Positions 53,209-63,835 are shown, counted from the first letter of the stretch. The stretch: 64,000 nucleotides of DNA from Acytostelium subglobosum LB1 (GCF_000787575.1 NW_012236517.1:645158-709157); one strand, 5' to 3'. Translations and numbers: made by a program. The notes: generated by a model not told the origin, from the sequence alone.

Positions 53209-54444
53209 TTATTCGCTCAATTGATTAATTGGTGTGATTGATGGGGAGGATGATGGTGAAGTCGTGGGCGTAGTTGTTGATGTTGTTGTTATCTTGTTGA
53301 TTCTTAACAGAGTTGGAAATCTTTGAGCGACTACGTAGGCAACTATACCAAAGGATACGGCGATATTTAAACTAATCTTCTGACCACGCATCGGAAGGTC
53401 AAATATATAGTCGCACTCGTCTATTACTTCTGGACTCAGTCCTCCTACTTCATTGCCAAATAACAAACAAATGGGAGGAGGTCCAGCAGCAGCAGCAGCA
53501 TCAGCATCGGGAGAAGTTGACAATGATTGTACCAGGTGATCCAGACCTTGCTCGAGAAGCGGCATGCTTCGCTCATCCTGCTCGATGCCAACGATCTTGA
53601 CACCCTTGCTCTTTAACTCGCGAACACAATATAGTGCACTCTCTGCGTAGCTCCACGGGACAAATTCTTCGGCGCCAAGGGCTGTCTTTGATATTTGCTC
53701 GTTTGGAGGACTGCCCGTGATGCCGCACAGATAGACATGAGAGAATCCCGCGCCATCGCACGATCTAAACACACTGCCAGTGTTTGCAAGACTGCGACAG
53801 TCGTCCAACAGCACACTGATGCCTGAGGGTGGACTCTTCTCAAGGTCCAGACTGCTGAGCACCTTGGTTTTGGCCTCCAAGTCGACCATGTATTGGTCGC
53901 GTCTCCTGCGCAACAGTCTCTGATAGCTGCTCGTATGCTTCTTAAACGTTTGTTTGGTGGCACAGCGAGGACAGTATCCCTCCATGCCTCTAAGCTTTGC
54001 CGGCACCTTAAATGGCAAATGACAAGATGCCTCTATACAATGTGTTACCAAGTCATCATCCACTCGCTTCTCTTCTTTTGAATCAGGAGTAGTAGCAGAT
54101 TGTGATTTGTTGTTGTCGCCGCTATTGTTGATGTTGTTGTTGATGTTGATATTGTTGATGTCGATATTGCTTAGATCATTGTTGATTAAACTACTTGTTG
54201 TAGAGGTTGTAGTTGAGGTGACATGATGACGTCGTCCAAACACATTACCACCGACGTCAAGCTGCCAGCCAGCAGTCGAGTCCGCAGATGTAGCAGCTGT
54301 CTTTGTTGAGGTCGTATGAGTAGTTATTGTTGAAGCTGTTGTGAAAGTTGGATAAATAAGAGTGCCTGCTGTTAGAGATGAAGACTTGGGCGTAGTAGGC
54401 AATCTCCAGAGTTTAAACATCAGACATCTTCTTCCAACAAGCAT
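53209..54444 (-). CDS. SpoU/TrmH-family RNA 2'-O-methyltransferase with N-terminal zinc ribbon
   Basis: Read from the Met at 54444 (MLVGRRCLMFKLWRLP, likely mitochondrial targeting) the protein has 411 residues; an upstream ATG at 54549 in frame adds 35 hydrophobic residues. The catalytic domain has the three SPOUT motifs: VLLDDCRSLANTGSVFRSCD (motif 1), ICLLFGNEVGGLSPEVIDEC (motif 2) and FDLPMRGQKISLNIAVSFGI (motif 3), with the knot-forming order of TrmH-like enzymes. Ahead of it, THCIEASCHLPFKVP ... YCPRCATKQTFKK looks like a four-Cys/His zinc ribbon for RNA binding. The linker is Ser/Thr/Asn-rich. It probably methylates a mitochondrial rRNA or tRNA ribose; the exact target is unknown. Confidence 0.9.
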   Translation of the reverse strand: MLVGRRCLMFKLWRLPTTPKSSSLTAGTLIYPTFTTASTITTHTTSTKTAATSADSTAGWQLDVGGNVFGRRHHVTSTTTSTTSSLINNDLSNIDINNININNNINNSGDNNKSQSATTPDSKEEKRVDDDLVTHCIEASCHLPFKVPAKLRGMEGYCPRCATKQTFKKHTSSYQRLLRRRRDQYMVDLEAKTKVLSSLDLEKSPPSGISVLLDDCRSLANTGSVFRSCDGAGFSHVYLCGITGSPPNEQISKTALGAEEFVPWSYAESALYCVRELKSKGVKIVGIEQDERSMPLLEQGLDHLVQSLSTSPDADAAAAAGPPPICLLFGNEVGGLSPEVIDECDYIFDLPMRGQKISLNIAVSFGIVAYVVAQRFPTLLRINKITTTSTTTPTTSPSSSPSITPINQLSE

Positions 54445-56106
54445 TACGACTGTATGTATAAGTATGACAAATAGTATTGCGCTGTGCACTGTGCATCGAT
54501 GGCATACTGAGAGTGAGAGTGAGAGTTGCGTGGTGTCACACCACAACACAACCTTCGCTTCCTCGTCAACGACTCACATCATCAAACTGTTGTTGCGTAA
54601 AACTTGTGTTATTCAAAGACATGAATTTACATGGATATGGTAACTCCACATCCTTTATCCATATGTTAATATATGTTATAAAATATATTAATAATTATAA
54701 TATTATTATTATTATTATTATGTACATCCATCCAAGTTGGATTGTGTTGTGGTGGAGTGATGATGTGGTGATTGATGCGTGTGTATGGAGTGAATGATCA
54801 TTCATCATCAACCACATCCAACCCCAATACTCGCAATCACAAGACATAAGAATGCGTTGATTTTAAGTCCAATATCAGAGGGTAGGTGAACATAGACAAG
54901 GAGGTGGTTTGTGATTAATTGATAGATAGATAGAATGAATGATGTGATGGTTTGACATAGACAACAATAACTGACATGTTATAGATTGCATACATACATA
55001 CACATACACACACAAGGATAGTAGTATCTACAAACTTGTAGTGATCAATACAATCAATCAATCAAATCCAATCCAATCCAATCAATCTTTTAAATCAATC
55101 AAGTGTTATGATATTGCATTGAGAAGTGATTTGTTTGTGCTAGTATGGTCTGTTTGGTCGCACTATATTGAATGTAGTGTTGTTATAGTCTATCATCTAT
55201 CTACCTATCTATATTCTATATTTATCATATACATCAACTTCTTCTTTTGGAAATACAACTATTAAAGATAAAGTGCTTTCAATGTAAGTTTATCAATCAT
55301 TCAATTCAATCAAACAGGAGGTTGGTTATTGTTGGTGTGTGGAAGTGCAAGACTGTGGACATAACAGTATTGTTTTGCAACTGTTTTTGCATTATGGAGG
55401 CGGAGTGGACCTTACCATGCCCATCGACACCACAGGCTCGGGTGCCGTGGATTCGGTACAACAAAACGCGTTTTGATGGGGGATAGTACACACTCGGCAC
55501 CCTTGTTGTAAATCAAATCAACGACTTCTAAAAAAAAAGAATCTTGATGACAGCCTATCCAATGGCCCTGTTCCCGACAAAGATCAACTCACACTCTCCA
55601 CTTACCCTGCGAAGCATACTACAAGCATAAACACACACAAGCTCCCATCCTCTTGACATATCTCATCAATCTACCAATCTACCAATCAAACAATCACACA
55701 TTCACAAGCTCTCTCTTTATCTACCTACATCTTTTAACTTACTTATTATTATAACAAATAATTATAGAAATATATATAAATATTAGTAGTGAGACATTAT
55801 AATAGCAATCAAACAACCAACCATTCAACAATCGATCAAGAAGTCTGTGAACTGATTGTAAAGGTGTGTGTTTGATTGATTGATTGTGATCGTGGGGGAC
55901 AGACTGCGGGGACACCCACTGACCGAACTAGCCAAACTAATACCCAACCTACATCCATACTTAGACAACAAATCCATATCAAGTATACTTATCCTAAAGT
56001 AGTATACATAACCATATATTATCAACTCAATCAACTCAGTCAATAATACAACAACGTCAACAACCATAATACAATATTATAACAACATAAATTATAACAA
56101 ACAATC
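54445..56106. other. Intergenic region with a hairpin-prone segment
   Basis: 1.66 kb between the SpoU gene (minus) and the coiled-coil gene (plus). It contains (TTA)n near 54699-54720, TCAA and ATCC repeats, and promoter-like AT stretches. At 55440-55447 GGGTGCCG pairs exactly with CGGCACCC at 55495-55502, around an inner AAAACGCGTTTT palindrome, so a small structured RNA or operator-like site is possible. No protein gene could be supported. Confidence 0.5.
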
Positions 56107-59031
56107 ATGGTTGGATTCTGGAACAAACGTAGGAATACATCATTGAATAAGAATCCATTGGGTTCATCAGCTCCACAACTATCAAAGAATGCATCACAAG
56201 CCGACTTTAATGATTATATTGCAAACTCCACCGAGGATTATGTGGACCCGGCCTCAATCGCAATTTTAAAGTCATCAAAGGGCATCCCATTGCCCAACAG
56301 CATGCTGGGCCGCAGTGGCAGCCGCGAGTTTAGCAGCCAAGGCTCACACAATGGCAGCAGCAAGGACGGCGCCTCCTTCTCCTACCAAGACCTGCGTTCA
56401 AACTCGTACAACTCAAACAACAATAGCTGGCGCTCAAAGTCATCGTCCGAGGACAGCCACAGCGGCTCGCGACGCCGCGACTCCGTCGCCTACACTGACA
56501 AGGAGGTCTTCCCCAACGGCGTCAAGCGTGAGCTTAAAGGCATCATGTTGATGGGCGAGGGCAACGATGACGTGCTGATCCGTGCCAGGACCTACATCAA
56601 TCACAATGGAGAGCTTCACTTCACGCTCGAGGATCTCGAGCAGTACATGCTGCCCGCCGGCTTTGACGACTCACAGCAGGTTCAACTCAAGATGCCCATG
56701 ATATACTCAATGTCGCGCTCTGGCTTCGAGGTGGAGGACTCGCCAGAGGACCTTCATTGGGAGACTGACGATGCTAATGAGGAGGAGGGTGGCAAGAAGT
56801 CAGGCCTCTCGTCGTGGGCACCAAAGTCTCCAGACTTAGCCTCACAGCAACAATTCGAGGAGACCTTCCAGCAAATGCAGCAACAGCAACAACAACAACA
56901 ACAAAAGGCCAAGCGTTTGACCCTGGTCGAGCCAGTGGCACCTTTGAATGGAAGTGCCGAGGCACTTGCAAGTGCCGATGACAGCGACGACGAGGATCAC
57001 CTCGAAACAACATATGTCCTCCAGATGGGCAATGACGAGTACAAAGACGATGATACCGACGCCATCGATCTCAAGACAGAGGACATCTCCAAGATAGACA
57101 CCATCCATCTGAGGACTGAGAACCTCGACTACAACGACGAGGACAACAGCAGTCAGATCACCGACGACGACTCATTCTCAGACTACATGAACGACTATCA
57201 GTTCTTCTCAGCCAATGCCAGTGCCAATGCCAACGTCAACATGCAGAGACGCAAGTCAAGCAGTCTGTCACAACCAACCAGCGCCAGCTCCAGCAGAAAG
57301 AACTCCAACTCACGACAACAGACCAACAGCGCCGGTGTTAGTGCCAGCTCAAGTAGGAAGAACTCTGGCACCAAACCAGCGGACCAGGTTGTTCCACAGC
57401 CTCAACCACCCGTACAGAAGAAGCTACCGGCCGTAGTCGATGAGGATGATGACGATGATGAAGACACCAGCTCATTGGATGACGACGATTCATCAATGTC
57501 CGACGATGACTACAAGTACATGTCGGTACGTGCCGGTGCCAAGGTTCAGGAGGATGTCGTACAGGACGACCAAGTGGAGCTAGAGTATGTCATGCCCCGC
57601 AAACAGTCAATCATCAACTACTTTGACTCTGTACAAGTACAACCAAGACAAGAGGCCATCCAACAAGAGAAGGATAGGCTGGAGCGAGAGAGAGCGGAGC
57701 GAGAGAAGACAGAGAAAGCAGAGAAGGCACAAAAGGCCGAGAAGGAGAGATTGGAAAAGTTGGAGATTGCTGAAAAGGCCAGAGTGGAGAAGTTAAGACT
57801 TGAGCAAGAGAGAATAGAGCGTGACAGAGCCGAGAGACAACTGCGAGAGAAGGCTGAGAAGGATAGATTGGAGAAGGAGCGAATCGAGAAGGCCAGGCTG
57901 GAGAAGGAAAGGATCGAGAGAGACAGACAGCTCAAGGAGAAGGAGAGACAGGAGAAGATCAGGATAGAGAGGGAGAAGCTGGAGATCGAGACAAGGGAGC
58001 GTCTGGAAAGGGAGAGACTGGAACAAGAGAGACGTCTACAGGAGCAGCTCGCAGCTGCAGCAGCCGCCTCTGCCGCCAAGTCCAAGATTGACAGCGATGA
58101 CAAGGCACTTCTTCAATCCATCGCCGACCTCATTGACATTTCATCCATTCCAACTGTTGCCACTACTGTCAGCAACCACAGCGTCTCCAACAACAACGTC
58201 CCAGCCAAAGTCAACTACCGATCAAGTGTCCAGCTGACGTCGGCCCAACTAAACACCGTCGCCAACGGCGGTGGCGTCGCACCAAACAATGTTGGCGGCA
58301 ATGCCAACAACATTGATGACATCTTTGACAACATCATGAGCGTGACCAAGGAGCGCCGCTTCACCATCTCCTCCTCACCGCTAGAGATGCAACGTGCACT
58401 GGAGCTGGAGCGCAAGAAGGATGAGCAGACCAAGTACTCGCGCTTTGAAGAAGAGCGAAGGAGGAAACAGATGGAGGAGGAGCGCAAGAAGAAGCTGGCC
58501 GAGGAGGAGACCAAGCGCCGTCTGGAGAAGGTGGAATTGGACCGCCAGCGTCGCCAGCACGAGGAGCGCATGAAAAAGCTCCAGCTAGAGGAGGAGCGAA
58601 TCAAGCTGCAGGCCGCCGTCGCCATCCGTGATCAGGAGAGGAAGGAGCAAGAGGAGGAGGCCAGAAGACAGAGGCAGCTGCAGAAGGAGATTGAGCACCT
58701 TGACAACACGACCAAGAACGTGCTGTTGGCGCAGAGCCTTGTGGACAACCCCTACGGATCAATCAGACTGTCCGACGATTTTGAGACCAACCAGAGGATC
58801 TTTGACAAGATTCGCGAGCTCCAGGTCGAGGACCAGGCAAGCGACAACGACCTCAGCGACGACGATGTGGACTACAACTACTCAATCAGGAAAGGACAGA
58901 AGGTTGCCCAGGCATTGGCCAAGGCGGCTGCTGGTGGTCAAGACGACATCGACAGTGATGACTCTGATGGCGAGTCGTCCGAGGAGATGGAGTATCATCA
59001 TCAACCAAGGAAGTCCAAGTTTATCAAGTAG
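56107..59031 (+). CDS. Large coiled-coil protein with acidic and Ser-rich N-terminal half (unknown)
   Basis: 974 residues, single exon. The N-terminal 150 residues are Ser/Asn-rich and basic (MVGFWNKRRNTSLNKN). A conserved-looking globular piece follows (VLIRARTYINHNGELHFTLE, DLEQYMLPAGFDDS, IYSMSRSGFEVEDSPEDLHW). Then come acidic stretches (DDDDDEDTSSLDDDDSS), a Gln run and, from about 520 to 650 and 760 to 870, long Glu/Arg/Lys heptad-like coiled coils (RLERERAEREKTEKAEKA). The C-terminus is again acidic. The layout suggests a cytoskeletal or scaffold protein. No known domain was recognised; the piece around residues 150-210 is the best handle for a search. Minus-strand Ser-rich frames here are shadows. 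Confidence 0.8.
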   Translation: MVGFWNKRRNTSLNKNPLGSSAPQLSKNASQADFNDYIANSTEDYVDPASIAILKSSKGIPLPNSMLGRSGSREFSSQGSHNGSSKDGASFSYQDLRSNSYNSNNNSWRSKSSSEDSHSGSRRRDSVAYTDKEVFPNGVKRELKGIMLMGEGNDDVLIRARTYINHNGELHFTLEDLEQYMLPAGFDDSQQVQLKMPMIYSMSRSGFEVEDSPEDLHWETDDANEEEGGKKSGLSSWAPKSPDLASQQQFEETFQQMQQQQQQQQQKAKRLTLVEPVAPLNGSAEALASADDSDDEDHLETTYVLQMGNDEYKDDDTDAIDLKTEDISKIDTIHLRTENLDYNDEDNSSQITDDDSFSDYMNDYQFFSANASANANVNMQRRKSSSLSQPTSASSSRKNSNSRQQTNSAGVSASSSRKNSGTKPADQVVPQPQPPVQKKLPAVVDEDDDDDEDTSSLDDDDSSMSDDDYKYMSVRAGAKVQEDVVQDDQVELEYVMPRKQSIINYFDSVQVQPRQEAIQQEKDRLERERAEREKTEKAEKAQKAEKERLEKLEIAEKARVEKLRLEQERIERDRAERQLREKAEKDRLEKERIEKARLEKERIERDRQLKEKERQEKIRIEREKLEIETRERLERERLEQERRLQEQLAAAAAASAAKSKIDSDDKALLQSIADLIDISSIPTVATTVSNHSVSNNNVPAKVNYRSSVQLTSAQLNTVANGGGVAPNNVGGNANNIDDIFDNIMSVTKERRFTISSSPLEMQRALELERKKDEQTKYSRFEEERRRKQMEEERKKKLAEEETKRRLEKVELDRQRRQHEERMKKLQLEEERIKLQAAVAIRDQERKEQEEEARRQRQLQKEIEHLDNTTKNVLLAQSLVDNPYGSIRLSDDFETNQRIFDKIRELQVEDQASDNDLSDDDVDYNYSIRKGQKVAQALAKAAAGGQDDIDSDDSDGESSEEMEYHHQPRKSKFIK

Positions 59032-59279
59032 ATGCCCAAAGCATGGCAGAGCTGCACATGTATTATAAGTTCCAACAACCAAGTGCACAATAAACTACTT
59101 CTATCACTCTCTTGGCCCAAGTTGCCGCGCTACGTACCTACACAACTACATCGTTATCATTTGGTATGAATGCCAGGGACAACGACATCGTCGTGTCGTT
59201 GCCAATGGCTGTTTATTGAGAGAGGCTATTATTGAATGTACTATTATATCATTATGTTGAGGATGAAGATGATGATGTC

Positions 59280-60149
59280 TTAAGAGCTTTCGGACTGCGC
59301 TTGAGACTTGGCGAAAGCCTCACGCTGCTCGGTGTACAGCTGTGTGGCCGGCTTGGAGGTCTGAGCATCGTGCTCCTGTGCCAGCTTCGAGTTGTCGTTG
59401 ATGAGTTGGCTGTGTTGCTCCTTCTCCTTGCTGCTGATCTCGCGCACAAAGCGAGCGGGACTGCCGCCCCAGATCTGGTTGGCGGGCACACGCTTACCAG
59501 CGGTGACCAGCGAGCCAGCCTCGAGATGGGCGCCCTTCTCGACGACGGCACCGTCAAAAACGGCGGAGCCTGGGCCGATGTAGACGTCGTCCTCAATGAC
59601 GCAAGCGTGCAGGATGGCTCCTGGACCGACAAAGACGCGGTTGCCGACGACGGTGGGCTGTGCGCCCTTGGGACCATTTTCGCTAGAGCAATGTACAACA
59701 GTGCGATCGCTGATCACTGTTTCGTTTCCGACGACGATTGAGTTGACGTCGGCACGGAGCACTGTGTTGTACCATACTGATGACTTGGTGCCAATCTCCA
59801 CGTTGCCAATGACACAGGAGCTTGGTGCAATGAATGACTCTTTACCGAGTGATGCTACCTTGCCTCTAAGTGGTGTGACTCTAGAGTGTCTGCTCACTGT
59901 TGTAGTTCGTTGTTGACATCAAACAATAAAAGTGAATGAATGAATGATTGAATGGTCTATGTTAGAGTCGTCCCGTGTACTATATGTTGCTGATGCTGCT
60001 GCGGCTGGTGTTGCTGCTGTTGTTGTCTTACAGTTCTCCATATATGAGTAGTTGCCTTGCAGGTTGCAACCGAGCTTATCGAGTGACTTTCCAGTCGACC
60101 TGATAGAGTCACCGATCAGGTAGATTATATTCTTCATTGACAATGACAT
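59280..60149 (-). CDS. Gamma-type carbonic anhydrase-like protein (mitochondrial complex I subunit type)
   Basis: Exon 1 is 60149-60032 and exon 2 is 59896-59280; joined 244 residues. The first exon, with IYLIGDSIRSTGKSLDKLGC and LQGNYSYMENL, matches the N-terminal region that gamma-CA proteins have before the barrel. Exon 2 is a left-handed beta-helix of hexapeptides: FIAPSSCVIGNVEIG, SSVWYNTVLRADVNSI, VVGNRVFVGPGAILHACVIE and VYIGPGSAVFDGAVVEKGAH, then NQIWGGSPARFVREIS and a helix NSKLAQEHDAQ. In plants and several protists gamma-CA proteins form a spheroidal domain on the membrane arm of complex I. One of the usual zinc-binding His positions is present (VVHC, LHAC), but I cannot verify all three, so catalysis is unproven. 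Cellular site: mitochondrion by homology. Confidence 0.88.
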
Positions 60150-60441
60150 CTTCTTCTTCTTCTTATTCTTCTTATGCACACAACGTCGTCGTTGTTATGT
60201 TTCAAACAAGTAGTAGAGGTAAGTAGTATATAGTAAAGTAATAAATTGAATGATTACTCATTTCGAATCACAACCTCATTAGGTCGATCAGTCAAACTTT
60301 GACAAAAGTCCAAAAAAGTTTCCATTGACTCATTCCTAAAGTCTGATCAATTACTAGTTGATTGGACATGTGTTACTATTTGATGGTATAATAATAAAAT
60401 CAGTTTATTATTTATGGAGAGGAATAGTTTATACTATACCC
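60150..60441. other. Short intergenic region
   Basis: AT-rich spacer of 292 bases holding the gamma-CA promoter and, at the far end, the 3' flank of hssA copy 3. No gene seen. Confidence 0.6.
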
Positions 60442-60660
60442 CTAGTTAGTTACTGTAGCTGTTGCACTGATGGTTGTATCACCAATGGTTGCTTTGGCAT
60501 CGGTAGAAAGATCTAGGAGTCCTGATAGACCGTCAAAGAGACCGGCATTCTTGTTGGACGACTGAATTCCAAAGTTGGAGGCGGAACTGGAAATAGATGT
60601 GTTGGACATTCCCAAGGAGGAAGTTGGAGTCATGTTCTTTAAGGCAGAGATGAGAGTCAT
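60442..60660 (-). CDS. hssA/2C/7E-family small protein, copy 3 (divergent)
   Basis: 72 residues, intronless, beginning MTLISALKNMTPTSSLGMS like the other copies. The second half has changed: instead of the DANVDAN-x-NLGGCN-type segment it reads LLDLSTDAKATIGDTTISAT and has no Cys at all. Since the Cys residues of the second half are kept in the other five copies, this copy has lost or changed function, or the tail is under relaxed constraint. The upstream AATTAATTTGATTAAT context resembles the other copies only loosely. Confidence 0.85.
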   Translation of the reverse strand: MTLISALKNMTPTSSLGMSNTSISSSASNFGIQSSNKNAGLFDGLSGLLDLSTDAKATIGDTTISATATVTN

Positions 60661-61389
60661 TCTAAAGGTATTGAAATTAATTTGATTAATTGATTAGTTG
60701 ATTGATTGATTATTTTAATGTCAAATAGATAGAGTATTTATATTAATTGGTCCATCTTTGATTTATTGTAATATAATTCGAAACAATATATTTTTATTTA
60801 ATCTATTTCGATTTTATCTTTGAAGAGAATAAGAGATATATCTTATTTTTATTTGCAAATTGTACTCGGACACTCGGACTCTATCTCTCACTATCAATTA
60901 ATCAATCAATCCTTATACAGTGTTAACACTTGTCACTTAACTTCTGTGTGTGTGATCAGGAGATACAGATATTTGATAATAGTAGGATTGTGAAAATAAT
61001 AAGGAGAATATACAAATTTGATTAGAAATACATTCAAAGTAAGTAATAGGAATAGTTAAGATCATTATTTTTGAGACCGAGAAATGCTTCAATTTAGTAT
61101 ATTGCATTTATTACATTATTAAATTAATTGCCTATGGATGTAAATAAACATATCTGAAGTAGAAGTTGGTTGATCAGAGGAATTAACCTTATATCCAATA
61201 ATAATTAAGGATTATTAAGATTTTTATTTGTTATTGTAAACTATTAATAATAATGATTGATCCAATTTGTAAAGGAGATGGAATTTATGAGAATGGATGG
61301 TAATAACCAGAGTATTTAGTTTATTACAAATAGATTTATACACTTATATAAATAATTATGTATACAAAGGATTAAATCAGGGAAGTTCC
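60661..61389. other. Intergenic region within hssA cluster
   Basis: 729 bases of AT-rich DNA. It ends with the downstream conserved block of copy 4 (GGTAATAACC at 61299-61308, poly(A) signal region near 61320). No coding frame seen. Confidence 0.6.
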
Positions 61390-61629
61390 TTAGTTGACAT
61401 GGGCATCAATGTGGGCAGTGAGGATGTTGCATCCAGCGAGGTTGACATTGGCATCAACGTTGGCATCGACATGGATACCAGAGAGGAGACCACCGACACA
61501 GTCAAGGAGACCGGCACTCTTGTTGGACGACTGCATTCCGAAGCTGGAGGCAGCGCTGGCAATCGATGAGTTGGACATTCCCAAGGAGGAAGTTGGAGTC
61601 ATGTTCTTCAAGGCAGAGATGAGAGTCAT
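61390..61629 (-). CDS. hssA/2C/7E-family small protein, copy 4
   Basis: 79 residues, intronless, nearly identical to copy 1 (19691-19930), differing in about three residues (for example SIASAASSFG against SIASSASSFG). Near identity extends into the 5' flank up to the TATA-like box, then ends. The 3' flank is similar but has small insertions. It therefore shares a recent origin with copy 1 although they are 42 kb apart. The family is developmentally regulated in other dictyostelids; nothing here shows the timing. Confidence 0.92.
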   Translation of the reverse strand: MTLISALKNMTPTSSLGMSNSSIASAASSFGMQSSNKSAGLLDCVGGLLSGIHVDANVDANVNLAGCNILTAHIDAHVN

Positions 61630-62528
61630 TTTTAAGTTTAGTTAAGTTAGTTAATTAAGTTAATTGATTTGATGATTTTAAAATGATCAATTTGGTACAG
61701 TATTTATATCCATTGATCCACCCTGGATTAGACTGTTAATAAATATATATTGTCGGAAATTATTAGATGACACGTCATGGAATTTATTTATTATTTCTTT
61801 GATTCAACTTAAACTTAACAGTATTGTTATCACATGGGTAGCTGGAGTTATTACTAGTATCCATGTACTTGTTAACCCGCTCGCTCTCTAACTCACACCT
61901 ACTTTTACACTTGTCAAACCACATTTACTGACAAATTAAAAGAATCAATTTTAAGAGGGTGGTGTTCGAGTGTAGTAGAATATGATGTATATACAGATAA
62001 TACATTAGGGGTTATTTTAATGATGATGATGATGATCATAGTGAAGATGATCATGATCAAGATGATGTCATCCATTAATATTATTGTACTTTCATTACTC
62101 TTAAGGAGGTTGTTCTTAAATTGAATAGGTAGATGAATAATATTAATAAATTATTTAATTTAGTATTGAGATCATTATGAAAGGGATATGAACTCTAGAT
62201 ATTGTTATGTTTATCCTCAACGAGGTTTGAAAGATGACTCAACAAATTGTTATTAATGTTCTTAAAAGGAAGAGATGAATATTCAATATGATTGATTGAT
62301 TCATTGAGTGAGTGATAAAATAATGATAGTTTGTTTCTGGGTCATGGGTATTTTGTTAGTATGCTACATAATATTTCTTAGACAATATATTAATTTTGTA
62401 CAAACAAACAAATAAATTATAATTTGAATATGATTTAGGAAGGATGGTAATAACCATTATTACAGTTTATTACAAGGAGATTTATACAGTAGTATTATAT
62501 AAAGGATTAGAAACAACAGGGAAGTTCC
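61630..62528. other. Intergenic region within hssA cluster
   Basis: About 900 bases. Starts with the promoter block of copy 4 (TTTAAAATGATCAATTTGGT at about 61677-61696, TATTTATAT at about 61701-61709), then unique AT-rich DNA with (GATGAT)n near 62020. Ends with the downstream block of copy 5 (GGTAATAACC at 62446-62455). Confidence 0.6.
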
Positions 62529-62768
62529 TTAGTTGACATGGGCATCAATGTGGGCAGTGATGATGTTGCATCCACCGAGGTTGACATTGGCATCAACGTT
62601 GGCATCAACATGCAGACCAGAGAGGAGACCACCGACACAACCAAGGAGACAAGCATTCTTATTTGAGGATTGAGTGCCAAAGCTGGAGGAGGCACTGGCA
62701 ATCGATGAGTTGGACATTCCCAAGGAGGAAGTTGGAGTCATGTTCTTCAAGGCAGAGATGAGAGTCAT
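62529..62768 (-). CDS. hssA/2C/7E-family small protein, copy 5
   Basis: 79 residues, intronless, MTLISALKNMTPTSSLGMS start. It differs from copies 1 and 4 in the middle (SASSSFGTQSSNKNACLLGC) and in the tail (DANVNLGGCNIITAHIDAH). The promoter block with TTTAAAATGATCAA and TATTTATAT and the downstream GGTAATAACC block are conserved with copies 1 and 4. Cys residues of the second half are kept. Confidence 0.92.
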   Translation of the reverse strand: MTLISALKNMTPTSSLGMSNSSIASASSSFGTQSSNKNACLLGCVGGLLSGLHVDANVDANVNLGGCNIITAHIDAHVN

Positions 62769-63529
62769 TTCTAAGTTGGTATTGTTTAGTAAGTTAATTA
62801 AATTGATTGATTTGATGATTTTAAAATGATCAATTTGGTCGAGTATTTATATTCATTGTTCCACTTTGTATTAGACTGGAGCAATAATATGTTAATTAAT
62901 ATCCAGACATTATTACTTGATACATCACGGAATTAACTTATTATTTCGTTGATCCAAATTAAATTAACTTAACAATGTTGATATCATATGGTCGAGGGAG
63001 TTTGTATTTGATTCCAAGTACATACACCATCATACACTCACCAACTCACTCATTCGCACTTACTCACACTTTAGTTAACACATATATCTACCCAATTAAT
63101 GACTAACTGATTGACATATTGATCTACACTTAGGAATGTGTGTGTGTGTGTGTAATGGAAGAGGTGGAATCAGATAATAAAAGAGGGTGGTTGGTTTGAG
63201 GATGATGTGGATTTGTGTGAAGTGATGGTGATGGCCATCCACAAAAATGATTGAAATATGTTCAAAGATATAAGTAGTTGACGTTGATGACAGTTAATGT
63301 AGTGGAGACATTATCCTGATTTGGATGTCATTTTAAAAGAATGTTAATGACACTAATTCGAAAAGACACAGCATCAATTCAACCAATTATGGTAACCTCC
63401 TATCAAATATCTTTCCAACTGATTGGGTATATTCCACATTGTTCAAAAACTATATAAACAATAATATTTGATCATTTTTATATCATCAAATCAATCAAAT
63501 AATCTTAACAAATAATAATATAAACTAAA
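62769..63529. other. Intergenic region, divergent promoters of hssA copies 5 and 6
   Basis: 761 bases. The first 90 bases are the promoter block of copy 5; a (GT)n run lies at 63137-63152; the last 100 bases are AT-rich leader of copy 6 with a TATATAAAC box near 63450. No gene seen. Confidence 0.6.
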
Positions 63530-63835
63530 ATGACTATCCTTGGTATGTGTATATTCTTGAAATTAACTTCTTCAAATAAGAGATAATATTCTAACAATCA
63601 ATCAATCAATCAAATAGCCACCCTTAAGAACATGAACCCATCTGCCTCATTGGCCAAGTCTGGTGCCTCCTTCTCTGGATCATCAGCCAGCGGTGCCTCC
63701 CAAGGTTCAAGCCAGAGTGCATGCTGGAACCCATGTTTCCCAGGTATTCACATCGATGCAAATGTTGATATCGATATCAACTTGGGTCGTTGCAACTTGT
63801 TGGATGCTCACATCAGCGCCAATATTAACATCTAA
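63530..63835 (+). CDS. hssA/2C/7E-family small protein, copy 6 (with intron, opposite strand)
   Basis: Exons 63530-63542 (MTIL plus one base) and 63618-63835, 76 residues. The product reads MTILATLKNMNPSASLAKSG, then a Gly/Ser/Ala-rich middle, CWNPCFPGIHIDANVDIDIN and a LGRCNLLDAH tail. The intron is at the same codon position as in copy 2 (after codon 4, phase 1), supporting this as the ancestral structure of the family. It is the only copy on the plus strand in this cluster. Exon 1 donor is GTATGT; the intron ends in a TCAA repeat and ATAG. Confidence 0.9.

Noticed and set aside
56774-58625. Ser/Leu-rich minus-strand frames
   Set aside because: They are the complement of Glu/Arg-rich coiled-coil codons in the plus-strand gene.
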